A stretch of DNA of 64,000 bases from contig JALIZF010001758.1 of NCBI GenBank assembly GCA_029948255.1, forward strand, positions 187,501 to 251,500, in the 5' to 3' direction. The position numbers and the translations under genes are program-made. Positions 46,501 to 60,599 of the stretch are shown piece after piece (within the stretch, counting starts at the first letter, position 1; each line of letters opens with the position of its first letter). The stretch is from Telmatactis stephensoni. Lineage: Eukaryota > Cnidaria > Anthozoa > Actiniaria > Isophelliidae. Below the pieces are notes generated by a model. It did no database searches and was not told where the DNA came from. It was given only the letters and a program-made list of their open reading frames with translations.

Positions 46501-49500
46501 CATGTGTTGTAGAGAATGTTTGCATTTTGTGAGTTGGACAAAACAATAACAACAACAACAACTGCAATCCTATCAATACAGCCACTTATGAGTTATTCTT
46601 TTCAGTTGTTCAAAATAACAGTTTTTGGTGGGAAAATTGGCACCACTTACCAGATGCCCTGGTTTCCCACTCAGACTCATACTACATGTATATCTGATGA
46701 CAATCCACAAGCTCTTATATAATATTCCACAAGCTGCTATATAATTCCTCTAAAAATCGGAATATCAAAAACTAAAAAGCAATTTATAAAGTTACTAAAA
46801 AACCATCTTAATCAATATTAATTTTTTTCTTTTCTTTTGCTCCTACATTCCTATCTATATTTACTTTTGTTATATATCTTGAATTTACATCTTTACTTAT
46901 CGAGTATCTTACATATATATTTTCTAGCATCTCACGCCTTTTTTCTTCCTTTTGTATAGTTATTTAATCATTTAGTAATATTTTCTTTTTTCTCATATAT
47001 AACTTTACAAAGGGCACTAATTAGTTCACTATATGTTGCCCTCTCTCCTTTTCTAGTTCTACTTTCTAAAATATTTAATATGTATACTTTGTAATAATAT
47101 ATAAAGCAATTTCTTGTTAAAAAAAATTAAACTTTTCTCTTTAAGTTTCTGTGTTTGTAAAAGATGAAAATGGAGAAAATTAAAAAAACAAACAACAACA
47201 AAAAAACAACAACAATAAAGCTGCTACCTTACCATATGTAAAAATTCTTGGTGATGTCAATTCTATATTTTCTCTAGCACCAAGATGATCCAAGACAGCA
47301 ACACGAAAGTTATGCTTCAATGCATATCCAGCAAATGTTCGAACATATTTAGTGTCACTGCAGTTAGCAATCCCAGGTACTATTATTATTGTATTCATTT
47401 TCTGCAAAAAGAAGTTGTTTTAATACAGCCTTAATTACACTGTCATACAATCAGACACAATAGGACATGTGCACTAACAGGTCTCGTGATGACCCTTTGC
47501 CCCCTAAATCAAGCAGCACCATCAAAATGAACTACAGAAAATGAAAGAGCACCTCAATATTAGTGAAAGTGCAAAGTTTCAGTTTATAAGATAAATATAT
47601 TATATATTAATTATATATTATTTTTCTTAAGATTCATTCAGAAAAGTGCATTGGATGGCATGAGCTGCCATCTTATACAACCATGTACTTTCATACAGTA
47701 CTGCACTTTCATACAGTGAAGCTCTTCATTATCTAAAACTACCCAGACTAGATGAAAGACGAAGTGAACTTTGTTTGAACACACTCCAAAAGATATCAAG
47801 AGGGGGCCCACTCACTAATCATCTTCCTACGACGAGGTCTTCTAAAACTTTTGACTTTTGAGGTAACAGGACTGCTAAAAAAGTCAACGCCTCCTGATTG
47901 TCTGAAAATTAAATAGGAAGTATGAGAGAAAAATCAGTTTTGGTTTTGAACTGATAGACTCAGAACTAAACGTGATTATGAACAAACCTCGTTACATATA
48001 CGGAGAAATGTTGAAATTAAACTTATTATTATTATTATTATAAATATCCCATCTTAAATTTAATGTTATTTCTCCTGTGTCAAACATTTTGAGCTTAAAC
48101 TTCACCTTTAAACTAACATTAAGATGCTCTTTTCATTTCTGGAGTTCATTTTTACACTGGCGCCTGATTAAGGTGACTGGCTACTATTGGATTTTATATT
48201 TAACTTTTTTTAAAATAGCATCGTTTTTAACGGAAATTTAATGCTGATTTCAAATATGAAAAGAAAAATAGGGTGTCCCGAACTACTTTTTGAGATAATC
48301 AAGCTTGAATGGATGGGTGTTTATAAGTTTTGGAAGCGAAAATCTCGTTAGCCGAAGTGAGTAGGAAAAAAATTAAAACTCAAAGGATAATAGATGTACG
48401 AAGACAATATTTGGACAGATGTTAACTGATATATCATTCTACAACATAACATGAATAACTTTAAGATAAGAAGATGAAAATACCTGGATTTGGCATATTT
48501 TGTTCAACCAGTGCTAGGAAAACGTCCCATCAAATCGAGCAGAAATTCGTACAAAACCTCACTTTTTCATAAGTTCTTATATTTAACTTTTTGAAAAATT
48601 TTGATATGAAATAGATTTTTAGTAGGTTTTTCAAATGAGCACATAAAAAGTATAGGGTCCCGTGCAAAATTTGACGGGGTTTTGCCCTCTTGAACTTCAA
48701 AACTGGCATGGTTCCCTATTAAAATGTTTATTGAAATTCATCGGTTTTGAGTAAAAGTTTGTGCGCGCGCAGAAATCGAAAGTTCAATAGTAGGCAGCCA
48801 CCTTAAACATATTTCACAATGCATTTAGTGTGCCGTTTTTAAATAATGGGAAGTTGTTGACCAGCAAAATATAGTTTGTTTTAGAGCAGCACATTAGTGC
48901 ATAAAAGAGCTTTTGAAGAGCGTTGGGATAAATCGGTCTAGTATCATTATAACACAGAATAAACACTGGCATTGGTTTACTGCTTTACATATCTAGGACT
49001 TGACTAAAAGACAGGGTCACGTGACGTGTTAGTGCATATGGCCTATTGAAGCCTGATTTACACAACAACATATTTTTGGTGCAACACTCCTATCAGGCCA
49101 ACAAATTTTCTGTTCACAGGATGATTATAGGTGCTAAAAATGATGGGTCCACGCACCCAGAATTAGGGGAGCCTTACCATAAAAGATTGTTATGTAAATT
49201 AGGCTTGAATATTAACCATGTTCCCAACAATTAATAACCAAGTCGATTACTTCTCCCCACCCACTGCCTTATTCAATTCTCAGTTCACATGCATTTTTCA
49301 TTTTTCTAAAGAGGAAGAAACCAGAGAATCTGGAGAAAAGATGTGATCACATGACTCTTTTTAGTCATTTTATTTATATTTTTGGACTTGCATGCACGTC
49401 TTGATCTGGATACAGGTTTTTCCAAACCACCTTTGAAAGCCTGTATATGCTATTTGCTCCACTGTGTTACTACTATTTCTAAAATGTTTTCTTAGGACCA

Positions 49501-52006
49501 CAAATGGGGATAAATATGAGCCATATGATGATAAATTTGGATCCATGGCAGGGGTGGGAAATGTTGGTCATTATAGAGATGTGGCAATTGTATAGAGGTT
49601 AGATTCATACCCAGTCGCTTCTCTATACTCATGGTATGGTTGATGGGAAGGATTTAGTGAGTTTTGCAGTGCATAAAGGGAAAGAAGGAAGGAAAAAGCA
49701 AAGTACATGTAAATCATTATTCCTCACTCCTTCCCAAAAGCCATTGTATGCCACAATTTAGCCATCCCATTAGTATTCCATTGCAATTAAAGGAAAAAAT
49801 GAAGTGACGACTGGGTATGAGTCTGTAGAGAGGGGGCCATTGGAAAGTAGTAGCATACCTCTTCTGGAATTGTAGACTCGGGTTGATAAACATCAAATGT
49901 CATAGTAGCTCCATCTTTCATCATCACCTCATGATGTATTCCTTGTAGTGTTGGAGGATTTAAACGACCAACTTTGCCAGCAAAGACAGTTTGCATATGT
50001 CCACTTCTTCCCCATACTGGAGGAATATACCTAGTAGAAAACAACTGCCTCTAAGATATATTTTTTCAAATTTATGAAGACTCACAGTTGCAGTTAAAGT
50101 AGATTTCGTATGAGTGTGAAATGGACCACGCCGTGCCGTGACCGTGTCAGTGCTGTGATCTCTATAAAAACATTCGAAATTCCTGCCGTAACCGTGCCGT
50201 GACCATAGGGTGCTGTTTTCACAGTCATACGAAATCTACTCTGAATCATGATGTTCACTGTCAAATGATCACAACTTGACAATTGGATCAAATGAAAGGA
50301 GGGCTTCTCATTTGTAGATTAATTAATTGTTGTAGTTTTGTAAACCTCATAATAATTATTTTATAGACGACTTTCAAAAATGGCGGGCTCATTGTTCACG
50401 AGAACGAGGCCAGAAAGGCCTCCAAAATTATCATAGCATATAATGAGTCTAGGTATATTTATATCCTGTAAAATGCACAGAAAATAGGTATTTGAAAAGG
50501 AAGAGGAACACATCTATCCTCTTTGATAGCAGTAGAAGTGTTGCCACGCTTATTTTCTGATAACAAGGCCTTTGTGGCCTCGTTCTCATGTACTAGGACG
50601 CCATTTTTGAAAGTCGTCTATGAGCATTGACATTCTGATGTGCTTGTAAGAGCACAAAGAGCTAATAAAATTCTGTCTGTCTGTCCAATTAGAAATATTT
50701 TCTAATATATATAGCTCTCAATAAAATAATATTGGGGGTATATTATTGCCACTTTTAGGGTTCTTGGAAAAAATTCTAAAACCAAGTCCAAGGATGAAAC
50801 GAGTCTAGATGAATGGTCAGAACTTAAATACTTGAATAATATCAAGTTTTTATCATGCAAATGCTGATTGGTGCATATTCGACAGATGGAACAAGCTTTG
50901 CGGTGTGTAAAATATTATCTGTCAAAAATAACTCATTTACAATGAGATTATAACAAATTTTGAATTTCTAAGTACTATTTTTAATCAACAACTGATGTTT
51001 TAAATTTTTCTTTTAGAGATAAGGTTGTATTCAGAATAAGACAAAAATGAACAGCAAGAACTAAAATTACACAACTGCAGCTGGTCAAGTCTATACAATA
51101 TAAAATTAGAAATATAATATTCATGAGCAAAAAACCTCAGAGAATTTTAAATATCATATAGCAAATGCGAAAGCTCTGATCGATAAAATATACGATGATT
51201 AAGGTATTAGTTGTTTTTTGAAGAAGTTAACATTCAGACAACAAAAGAAAAGTGAAATGATATTGATAAATTATGCAAGTATAATATAGTGACTGATCAG
51301 TAAACAAAATGCAAGATGGTTCTTCAATTCAAGGCTAAAATCAGCATAGTGAAACTAAAATGAAGCTAAAAAGTATAGATAACAAAAAAAACTAAGATAT
51401 TATATTACAAATTTCAATTTTTCTAGCGATGATCAAATTTCAAAACTAAATTTTTAATAGTCAAAAGCTTAATATCAATCTTAATGAGACCATGCAAGTG
51501 CGATTGAGCAAGCACGAGCTATATTTCTCCTAGAACAAAGCATACAAAGAATGCCAACATATATTATTTGAGGATATAAGTTGAAATACGATGGCAAAAT
51601 TTGTTGCGCAAATGCCAAACACTAAGTTAAAAATTAACACCCGACACGAAAACTTGTTCACTTACACCGCCTAAATTAAATGCTTTTGTGAATTCCAAAT
51701 TAAAACTGAAATAAAAAGGATCAATCGAGGCAAATTTAATCGCCAAACAAATTGCTACAAATCCTAGTTAATTTGAGTTAAAACAACTCAAGGAAAACAA
51801 GCTTACCTTTCTCGTAAGAACGGACAAGAAGCCTTGACCGCCTTTATAAAGTCACTGTTCGAGTCGAACGTTTCTGGCATCGGTACTTTCTCAGTGAGAT
51901 TTAGAACACGAACAACAAAACATAACAGAGCTATTAATAACCCTACGATTGCTGGAACACTGATCATGAAGGCAAGAAGATGAAATACAAGGGCACTTGT
52001 TGACAT
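43549..52006 (-). CDS. ABHD2: ABHD2-like alpha/beta-hydrolase (monoacylglycerol lipase family), 8 exons
   Basis: Eight exons join in phase with GT-AG borders: 52006-51807, 50030-49859, 47401-47233, 46421-46238, 45858-45673, 45070-45001, 44384-44300, 43730-43549. They total 1248 nt (415 codons plus stop; human ABHD2 has 425). Exon 1 encodes an N-terminal membrane anchor (residues about 6-35). Exon 2 has IPPVWGRSGHMQT and a DGATMTFD block; exon 3 has VPGIANCSDTKYVRTF and the LDHLGA loop; exon 4 has the nucleophile elbow GFSMG; exon 7 supplies the acid (NSRDDPI) and exon 8 the histidine (EHGGHLG). ABHD2 hydrolyses 2-arachidonoylglycerol and in mammals is a membrane progesterone-responsive lipase; only the hydrolase role is inferred here. 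The last exon is triplicated next to NLR genes, and introns carry several MITEs. Confidence 0.92.
48172..48802. mobile_element. 631-bp TTAA-flanked element in the ABHD2 intron 2
   Basis: GGTGACTGGCTACTATTG and the inverse complement (one mismatch) are the ends, with TTAA on both sides (48168-48171, 48803-48806), as in piggyBac-type insertions. No transposase frame is seen. Confidence 0.7.
50096..50239. mobile_element. MITE in ABHD2 intron 1
   Basis: AGTAGATTTCGTATGA and its complement form the ends; the inner part has GCCGTGCCGTGACCGTG repeats. Lies 66 bp upstream of the exon 2 acceptor on the gene strand. Confidence 0.6.
50366..50619. mobile_element. MITE with TA duplication in ABHD2 intron 1
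   Basis: GACGACTTTCAAAAATGGCG and complement are inverted ends flanked by TA on each side, with an inner pair GAGAACGAGGCC. A TA duplication is typical of Tc1/mariner-type MITEs. Confidence 0.65.
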
Positions 52007-52731
52007 CTGACAATGACTAGTTTACCTTATTGGGAAGCCTCCCGAGCGGAACCAAGAGGGAGGGGGTTCCAGTGCTCTATCTGGGTAGTATTATGTCACT
52101 CGAATCAATGCAAATTCTTCATGAAAAATAAAATTCCCATTACAGTACCTTTTTCACTAACTAAGGCATATTATCAAACATATAAAAAAACTTTCACATA
52201 AATGTCAAAATTTAAGATATTGGAAACGTCTACACTTTAGCCCTCCCCAGAGAGTGAACTTTATTCTCCCCCTGACTAGAGCCCAGTGAGCCAGGGGCGA
52301 GCAAGCTGCTCATTTGCTGACTGTGCAAGTTAATATTTGTTGTGGTTTAAATATCTTAACCATTCCAACCAAATCTAGATTCTTTTCTTTCATATTTCAT
52401 GCGTTACAGCTGTGAAGACAGTTGCAAACCAACTACCCGCCAATAAAAGTCTGCCAGTGTACGGTGGATCAAACTGACTTGACTTGATTGGAAAGGAAAC
52501 CCAGTATACCGTTGATGCCAAAATATTACTTTTTTTACCGTTCATGATCGTTCATGATATTAGTTACTCTGCAATTTCCTTTTAGCATGTCAGCATGTCA
52601 ATCATATTTTGAAAATGAACAGTACAGGTCAGTACAGTACTGTAGCTTGCCGAAATATCGCAACTTAAAAATTTTGGGTGTACTAGCTCCTCAGTCAAAT
52701 ATAAAATTCATTTCAGTTTATACGCCCTCTG

Positions 52732-53262
<531 letters not shown>

Positions 53263-53639
53263 AGGCAAACGTTTCTTCCTTCTTCTCCCCTGCTCCCATC
53301 TCTTATTAGTCTCTCGTTGATTTTTTCTCTCTTTCTTCCTTTCTTTTCTCTCTCTAGATGTGTCAGTTCTTTGTTTCTTTCTCAATCTCTTTCTCTCTTT
53401 ATTTTAATAAGTCATCAAATCCCGTTTTCTTTTTCACTAAAATTCGAGGAAATTCTTTGGTACTTTTTTACAAATATTTGCTTTTCATGGTGAGTAAAAC
53501 GAGCGAAAAGTTTCATACATTCTTTCGTTGCAGACAAGAACATTTTCACGTGCATGATGCACGAATTTTCCCGCCTAAAGATTGTCTTAGTTGACCAATC
53601 AGAAAGCGTTTGGACAAACACCTCTCAGAATTGTCAGGT

Positions 53640-54720
53640 TTTGATTGGTCGAGAAACATTTGATTGATCACGTGTATCAAGTACATATTTCGATGCAAGA
53701 GAGTTCGACTTCACACAGCGGCAAAATACTGATGGTAAGTAGAATTCTAAGATTTTTAAAAGGGTTTTCTTCTGAATTCTTCTTGGTTTTGTAAAGAGAC
53801 AGTAATATTATTCTTGTTCAAGTAAATGTGTTATGTTTTTGTATCCAGAAAGTTTGTTTCAAAGCGAGAAAAGTGTGTTTTAACAGTGCAACTGCGCTTC
53901 TACGGTTCCATGTGCTTTTGTCGGTTCTGAGGATTCTTGTTTTCTAAAAGTTTGAGCTCTGAGAGTACAAATTTGCGTTTCTTTAGCTACTAGTACATTT
54001 TTATTATCTCCAAACTGTTTTACAGTATAATTCAAGACTTCGATAAAGGACGTCGTAGAATTTTGCTAAACGCTGGGCGGGAGGACTTCTAGAATTTGAA
54101 GTTCCCTTCAAAATAAATGGGCTATCCAGCAAATATAGTTTGAATAAGGGTTTAAGTTTTTCCTTTTTGAATTCATCTAACTTTAAATTTACATTATTTT
54201 GTTTTTTACTGAGAAATTGTGTAAGTGTGAATTGCAAAACATAAAATCAAAAACTGTGGTAAACACGAGCCAAATAAATCAATGCATGTTAATTTTTCGC
54301 CCTTTATAGTAGCTAGGTACAGTACAATCTTTGCTGTTATTTGTTTGATGTGAAAATTGGGGGTAATTTTTTACATTGTCTATCAGTGCGTGATTGGGTC
54401 CCTCTAGCGGTGAGGTCCGCGTCGGCCGACTGTTTTGTAGCTCCATGCCGCAGAGCGGGGAGTTTTCATAGCAACATTGAATGGATGTGTGCGGGACCTG
54501 GCATGGGGCTCTCGAAAGACCCGAGAACTTTACGGGACCGTAAATATGGCAATGCGCGCGAACCGGTCAACAAACTTGCCGCGCGCGCGCTCGACAAGAA
54601 TTCGAACATGTTGATAATTATCAGCTATTGATTAATGAATCGTTTTCCATCTTTTTTTCTAGCTGCTGCACCTACAGATGAAGACCACAGGGTTTAGTAT
54701 GACAACAGAACTCGAGTAAA
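53640..54720 (+). other. Possible 5' end of a plus-strand spliced transcript
   Basis: An ATG at 53,732-53,734 is followed at once by a strong donor (GTAAGT at 53,735). A plausible acceptor (TTTTTTTCTAG) ends at 54,662 and would give a short frame closing with TAA at about 54,719. A CpG-bearing stretch lies at 54,400-54,600. This could be the first exons of a non-coding RNA or of the gene whose exons appear at 59,093-59,603. Evidence is splice consensus only. Confidence 0.25.
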
Positions 54721-56720
54721 CCAAATTCTAGGAATTTTTTTCGTTTAGCCTCTAATTGGCTGTATTTGTTAAATTCCTCGAGGTTCTGGTTGTTTTGTGT
54801 GTGTGTGCGTACGAGTGTGTATGTAGAAGCAACTCGCAAAAGTATAGTTCCTATTCACTGATAGGAATTAGAATATTCAGAAATGGATTATTTTTACTTG
54901 TGATGAATCAAATTGTCATCATCGCTTTTATGTTTAGTGTTGTTATATATTCATATTTGTATAACCGTTGTTTTGTGCCTTCGAAATCAGACGCACCTCA
55001 TGGCCTGCACTCGTCTGTTTGCTTGCAAATATGGCGTGTCATGTCGGGCGCCTGTTGGCTGCGGGCTGTGTTGGAGGTGTTCTGTAACCCTGTCTGTGTA
55101 CGTTGCTGCTGATACATTGTTTTCATTCTCATTTTTGGCCTGTAGTCACAAGTGAAATGGATTCATTTCATTTAGTATCCTAAAAAGCTTGAAAATTCCA
55201 ATTAGCACTAGCTAGTATAGGACTAGGAGGGATCCATAGTTCATACGTATGGACCCAGCGAGTTGCATTAGACAAAGCTACCACTCGTAAACTAGGTCGG
55301 ATCTATTAGCTTTTGGACCGGCATTTCGGGCCGGGGTCAATTGACCTGCTTAGGTTAGTTTTCAATAATACTTAGGCCTAAGAGAGGACAACGCTGGATC
55401 ACCGATGGAATGGACCTGATCGACCATATACTCTCAAACTGAGAGACCTCCTTTGTAGTCTGAGTCTGTGTCGTGATCTATAGATGTAGAGTTCGACCAT
55501 TATAGTTGTCAGCCGGTCAGTCTACATACAACGCATACACCTAAACTACAGGGTATAGGGGCTTAGATTTCTTGCGATATAGGTCTTAGGTTAGCGCTGG
55601 TCAGGCTGTACAACGTCGGTCGGTACGCATAACTAGCTACACCTGTATTTTTTATTCGATTCCCTCTCCCCATCCAGCTGGTAATGCGTGCCGACGGTAA
55701 TGGTCGTACTCTACATTAGCTCCACCCAAATTTAGTGTTGATCAGATTTGTTTTGGCCCGGCCTAACCCAACGTAAATGATATGGTTTGTCACAAATAGT
55801 GACACCATGGCATTTGCACCTTCTGTTTCAGCCAAGTCTACCAAGAACAACCGAACTGGGTTGCGACGACGAGTGTTCAAGTACCATAGCTTTTTCATTT
55901 ATAGTGGTAGCTTTAGATTAGGAACTAGGGATTAAAATTTCGGCTGATTGGCAGTAGCTTCTACGAATAATTATAATACATGGCAAAAGATGAGGTCTCG
56001 CACTTGACTTTTGTCAAATTTTTCGGAGGGGATGGCAGAACTTGCGCTGTGATCCTAGCTCCTTCCGTTCGACTAACATCGCGCGACATACAAATTTTCC
56101 ATTCACTTTCAATCATTTTTTTTGGTGTTTTTTCTTCGTTTTTCTTTCTTTTTCTTTTTTCTTCTACTCTTTTCTTTTTAATATTTTTTTTTCATATAGG
56201 ATAGGTCTAGGACTAGGATTAGGTATGTGTTTCCGGCACTGGTCCACTCGGGACCATCAAGGACTTCCACTGGCTTATCTATCAACTTTTCATTTATTCA
56301 AACAAACTTGACTTCCCATTTAAAGACGAGTTGGATTTCTTTCAACGATGGATTTCTTTAATGATGAGTTGGATTTCTTTAAACGATGAGTTGGACTTCT
56401 TTAAAGATGAGTTGATTTCTCCAGACGACTTGGTTTATAATACTTTTACCTGCTATAGTACAATGGTTCCAAGACTTCATCATCCGCCAAAAACCGTGGG
56501 TCTTGACTACGGCCATACCACGTTAAACTTCATTACCATGAGTCCACGACCTCGAGATCATCACATCACAAAACCATGGGCCTTTATTATATATTTACCC
56601 GAATTACAATGGTTCCACGATTTCATCATCCCAATGGGTCTATTCATTATGGTTAGATTGTCCACCTGTATGGGCAATGTTGATATGTTAACATTATAAA
56701 AATGATAACTTGAACGTGTT

Positions 56721-57160
56721 TGCGGCAATGTGAGTGAGGGGGTGTGTGCACCATAGATATTTACTGTACATTATGATTATTGTAAATAATTATTTACAAT
56801 AACTTTAATGTACGAATGTGTATTCGGCAATGCGAGTGAGTGAGTGTGCACCATAGATATTTACTGTGCATTATTATGTATTGTAAATTATGACTTGTAA
56901 TTTTTCACAATAATAATAATCTATTCATAAATGATAATTATAGTGTACACATGTGTTTTCGGCAATGCGTATGAGTGAGTGTGCACCATAGATATTTACT
57001 GTGCATTGCGGTTATTATTGTAAATTTTGGCTTGTAGTTTTTCACAATAATAACTTTAATGTACACATGTGCTTTCGGCAGTGCGTATGAGTGAGTGTGA
57101 ACCATAGATATATAGTGTACATTATAATTATCCATTATTGTAAATATGACTTGTAAAAAT
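56721..57160. repeat. Four tandem copies of a roughly 120-bp repeat
   Basis: Each copy contains CGGCAATGCGAGTGAGTGAG-like sequence, ACCATAGATATTTACTGTG, and an AT-rich TTGTAAAT half that can pair with its own ATTTACAA. Copies diverge progressively to the right. Confidence 0.8.
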
Positions 57161-57744
57161 TCAAAATGTTTATTTCTGTAATTAAATTGGGGGGAAATAC
57201 CTTTCCAAGGGGAGTAAGCCTGTACAGCCGCTTTACTGTACATTTCATTGAGCAATGCGCATTGTTTTTAATGATTAATTAAAATGCTATGTGTTTGAGT
57301 TGTAATACTTCTAATAACGATCCTTTGTTTCATTTTATTTTTCAAATGTAGGAGAATTTTGGGTTGGGAAGGTCAAACAAGCTTAGCTTGCCTGTGAAAA
57401 AATTCAGAGAATTCTATTTTACCGAGGGTAATGGGAACCATATATGTATATTTTGTTTTGTTTTGTTTAATTTTTGGGGGGGGAGGGGGAAGGGAGTGTT
57501 AGTTTTGTTTTGTTTAATTTTGGGGGAGGGGAAATGGGGTGTTAGTTGGTCTCATCAACGTTTTATTTTTGTCAGTTTATTCATTGTGGAAAATTTATTT
57601 TCGTTTCTTTATTTTGTGGGGGATTGCAGCATTGATATACAGTATTTAATGCTTTTATTGACGTTATTTATTATATTAACTTATATTTTTATTTCTATTG
57701 ATGCATTTGTTTAGATTAGTGTATATTATAGCACTAACAATATA

Positions 57745-58540
57745 GAGTTCGAAAACTACTGAACCCATGAAACAAACTGAGAAATCGAATGTTTAGTCTG
57801 TCTAGAAACGATTTGTTTATTGACCAGTCAGTAATGCTTCATGGGTTTTGGTAGCATTTGAACCCTACATCTCTTTCAGTTTCTTACTAACATATTCTCC
57901 TTTAGTATCTTTCAGATGTTTTCGAACTTTCACTAACGCGTTTTGCTTTTCAGGTTGTACTTACGATTTCCCTTCTCTTTTTCAGGATTTTACAACGTTC
58001 TATCCTTCTATCTTTATTTCCTTTCAGAGTCTAATTCCGTCGTCTTATTTTTCTTATTTGATTTACTAATAACCCATAGAGTCCAAAAACTCAGTCCACG
58101 AAACAAAAGTGACGAAATTTCCACCCTTTTGTCGATCGTATCACTTTCTTTCGTTTGTCTAAAGGCTTTTTCTACATTGTAATGTTTCATGGATTCAGTA
58201 TTTGAACTCTACATCTTTTTCAGCTTTTACTAACACATTTTACTTTGTATCTTTCAGTTGTTTTCGACGGTTTTTACTGACTCGTTTTCCTTTTCTTGTC
58301 AATTTTACTCATGCATGATTAGTTTTTTCTGGCTTTTCTTTCTTTCATTGAAAGTTCTTTCTTTCTATTAATTTTCCGTACTTCATGAACTGTATTAACC
58401 TCGGAGTCCAAAAACTCAATCCACGAAAAATAAAACTGATCGGAAATTTCTACATCGATCAATATAATTTTCTCGTTTGACGTTTTTGGTTAGATATGAT
58501 TTCTACTCGGTGTTGTTTCGTGGGTTTAGTATTTGAACTC
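57745..58540 (+). repeat. Three tandem hairpin repeats with branchpoint-like motifs
   Basis: Hairpins at 57745-57866, 58079-58209 and 58404-58540 recur with a period of about 330 bases. In each, a GAGTYCAAAAACTxA...CCAYGAAAC arm pairs with GTTTCRTGG...TATTTGAACTC. Right after each hairpin come TACATCTCTTTCAG, then ACTAACA, a pyrimidine tract and TTTCAG, resembling a branchpoint plus 3' splice site. The hairpin arms differ between copies in compensating positions (CCATG/CATGG versus CCACG/CGTGG). The role is unknown. Confidence 0.7.
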
Positions 58541-59092
58541 TACATCTCTTTCAGGTTACACTAACATTTTCCTTTTAGTATTTTTCAGTTTTCAAAGTTG
58601 TTTTAACGTCAAAGTGGGTTCTTCAGTCGGATCTCTCTTGGCTCACGTGTTGGTTACGTTGTATCTTCCTTTCTCTGTGGAACTCTCTCAACTTTCTGAT
58701 GGATGATTTCGTTTTTATCATTTCAGACTTTTGCCACTAGATCAAGACATCGCCACACGAAATGGCAGTGTTCAGTACGAGACAGCTCCTCGGATACGGA
58801 AAATTGACTGTGCTTTTTTTTTGTTTTGTTTTTTTTTTTGTTTTTTCTCTCTCTCTCTCTTTCTTTTCCAGTCTTCTGACTCTTTTCTTTCATTTTCTTA
58901 AATTTCAAATAAGAAACAAAGCAATAAAACAAACTTAATATAAATTACACTAAAATATAAAAAACTAAAATATAATAAAGTAAAATTAGCAAAAATATCA
59001 AATTTCAATAAAATAAAATTTCCGAAAATCTATTTTCTTTTTCTTCTTTCTGTATTTCTTTCTCTTTCTCTGTTTTGCTTTTGCTTTTGCAG

Positions 59093-59603
59093 CGGAACGA
59101 GAAATTCGTGCTCGATTGATTCAGTGTCCATTGATGATGCAGGTTATGGCCATTGGCGGCAGCTGTACACATTGGATTTAGTTAAGACTATATACCCATG
59201 CAGGTAGTTTGTGTCTTACTGCACATCAACTATAAAACGTCATTCCTCAAGTTAAATTATGTCTTATTGCGGATTTCTTGTTTTTGTTTCAGATGTTTCC
59301 AACGACATGAAGAATTCCAGCCCAAATTGTACTTGTTGACGCTGTGCCATTTTTCATTGGCTTCCGACATGGTTCTAATGAAGGATATATACAGGTAGCT
59401 TCTGTTGTCCTACAGAATGTGCATTGATGTAGAGGAGAAACAGTAAAGGACCGAGTACTCAACAAGTGAAAGGCTGAAGAGATTGCGTCCTACTTTCCTC
59501 AATTTAACTTATGTCTAATTATATATTTATTCTTTGTTTCAGATGGCCATCCAGCGATGTCTTTTCCCCCCTCAAACGCAGAACAAGAGACTTATTCAAC
59601 TAA
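59093..59603 (+). CDS. Candidate three-exon 3' end of an unrecognised gene
   Basis: Exons 59093-59203, 59293-59394 and 59543-59603 are bounded by TTTGCAG/TTTCAG acceptors and AG|GTAG donors. All junctions are phase 2, so the frame stays open for 89 complete codons and ends at TAA. Exons 1 and 2 end with similar residues (TIYPCR, KDIYR). Upstream coding exons were not identified, so the start is unknown. The peptide matches no family I recognise. It could also be a spliced non-coding RNA with a fortuitous frame. Confidence 0.35.
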
Positions 59604-59980
59604 ATGCAAAATAGTACTATTTGTAATCGAAACAACTAGAGCTCAAGGTCTATACAATGTTTGTACCACGTGATCAAATAGGAATAGAATTAGATTTGAC
59701 ATCCTCGTGTAATACTCCTAGCAAGTTTCATGTTGTTCAAGCAGGCAACCGGGTTCATAATTGGCATGTTTTTGCAATTAACTGATCACGTTGGAAAAGG
59801 CGCCGTCCAACCTGATTAAGTTTACCAAAATGTTAGTTCGTGTTTAGGCCTGCCTTGCTAGACATTACAAAAGGATAACCTTGTGTAAGAAATAGTTAGA
59901 TCTAGGCAACGTGTGTATGTAAGATAGATATATTAAAGAAGACAAATAAAAATGTCACGATCGTCATCTAGTTGTTCACT

Positions 59981-60330
59981 AAGACCTGGTTTTCACAGCG
60001 ACGCAAGCATAAGCAGTAAGTACAAGGATCACAAATTTCTTTTTCTTGTGCTCGTGTTTGCGTCCATGTTATCTCAATGAAAACGGAGTATTATGCTGCT
60101 TGCGCTTGTGCTTGCGTCCATGTTATCTCAATGAAAACGGAGCATTGCAGTGATTTTCATTTGACCGTGAAAGAAAAATGACTATTTAGTTTGTAGTAGA
60201 TGATAAGAAACTAAAGAAATTAATGGCTTTAAGTTTAGAGCCTTCTACCAACTATTAGTTTGTCTATTGCTTCATGGTCAAATGAAAACCACTGCTGCTT
60301 GTGTTTGCATTACCGGTGAAAACCAGGCTT
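59981..60330. mobile_element. Composite TIR element with nested MITE
   Basis: AAGACCTGGTTTTCAC and its complement (GTGAAAACCAGG) bound it. Inside, a 60-base motif (TGCGTCCATGTTATCTCAAT) is duplicated, and the palindromic GTGATTTTCATTTGACCGTG MITE at 60,150-60,295 is nested. Confidence 0.55.
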
Positions 60331-60599
60331 TAAGCAATCGTCTTTGGAGGATAGTACAATGAACTCTCTAAGGTCTTAACTCGTCCATATCCTCTAAAGT
60401 TTAACACTATACTTACGTGTATACGTTGGTTAATACGTAAACGCTAATAATTAGCGGAAAGTGCGTAAGCGTGGTGTTTACTGGGCCAGAATAGAGATTT
60501 CACTGTACTGACATTTATCAATAATTTTCAGTAATCTTGGCCTTGTTATCATACGGTCAAGATCAGTCGTTGCACTAACACTGGAACGAAAGATTTCCG

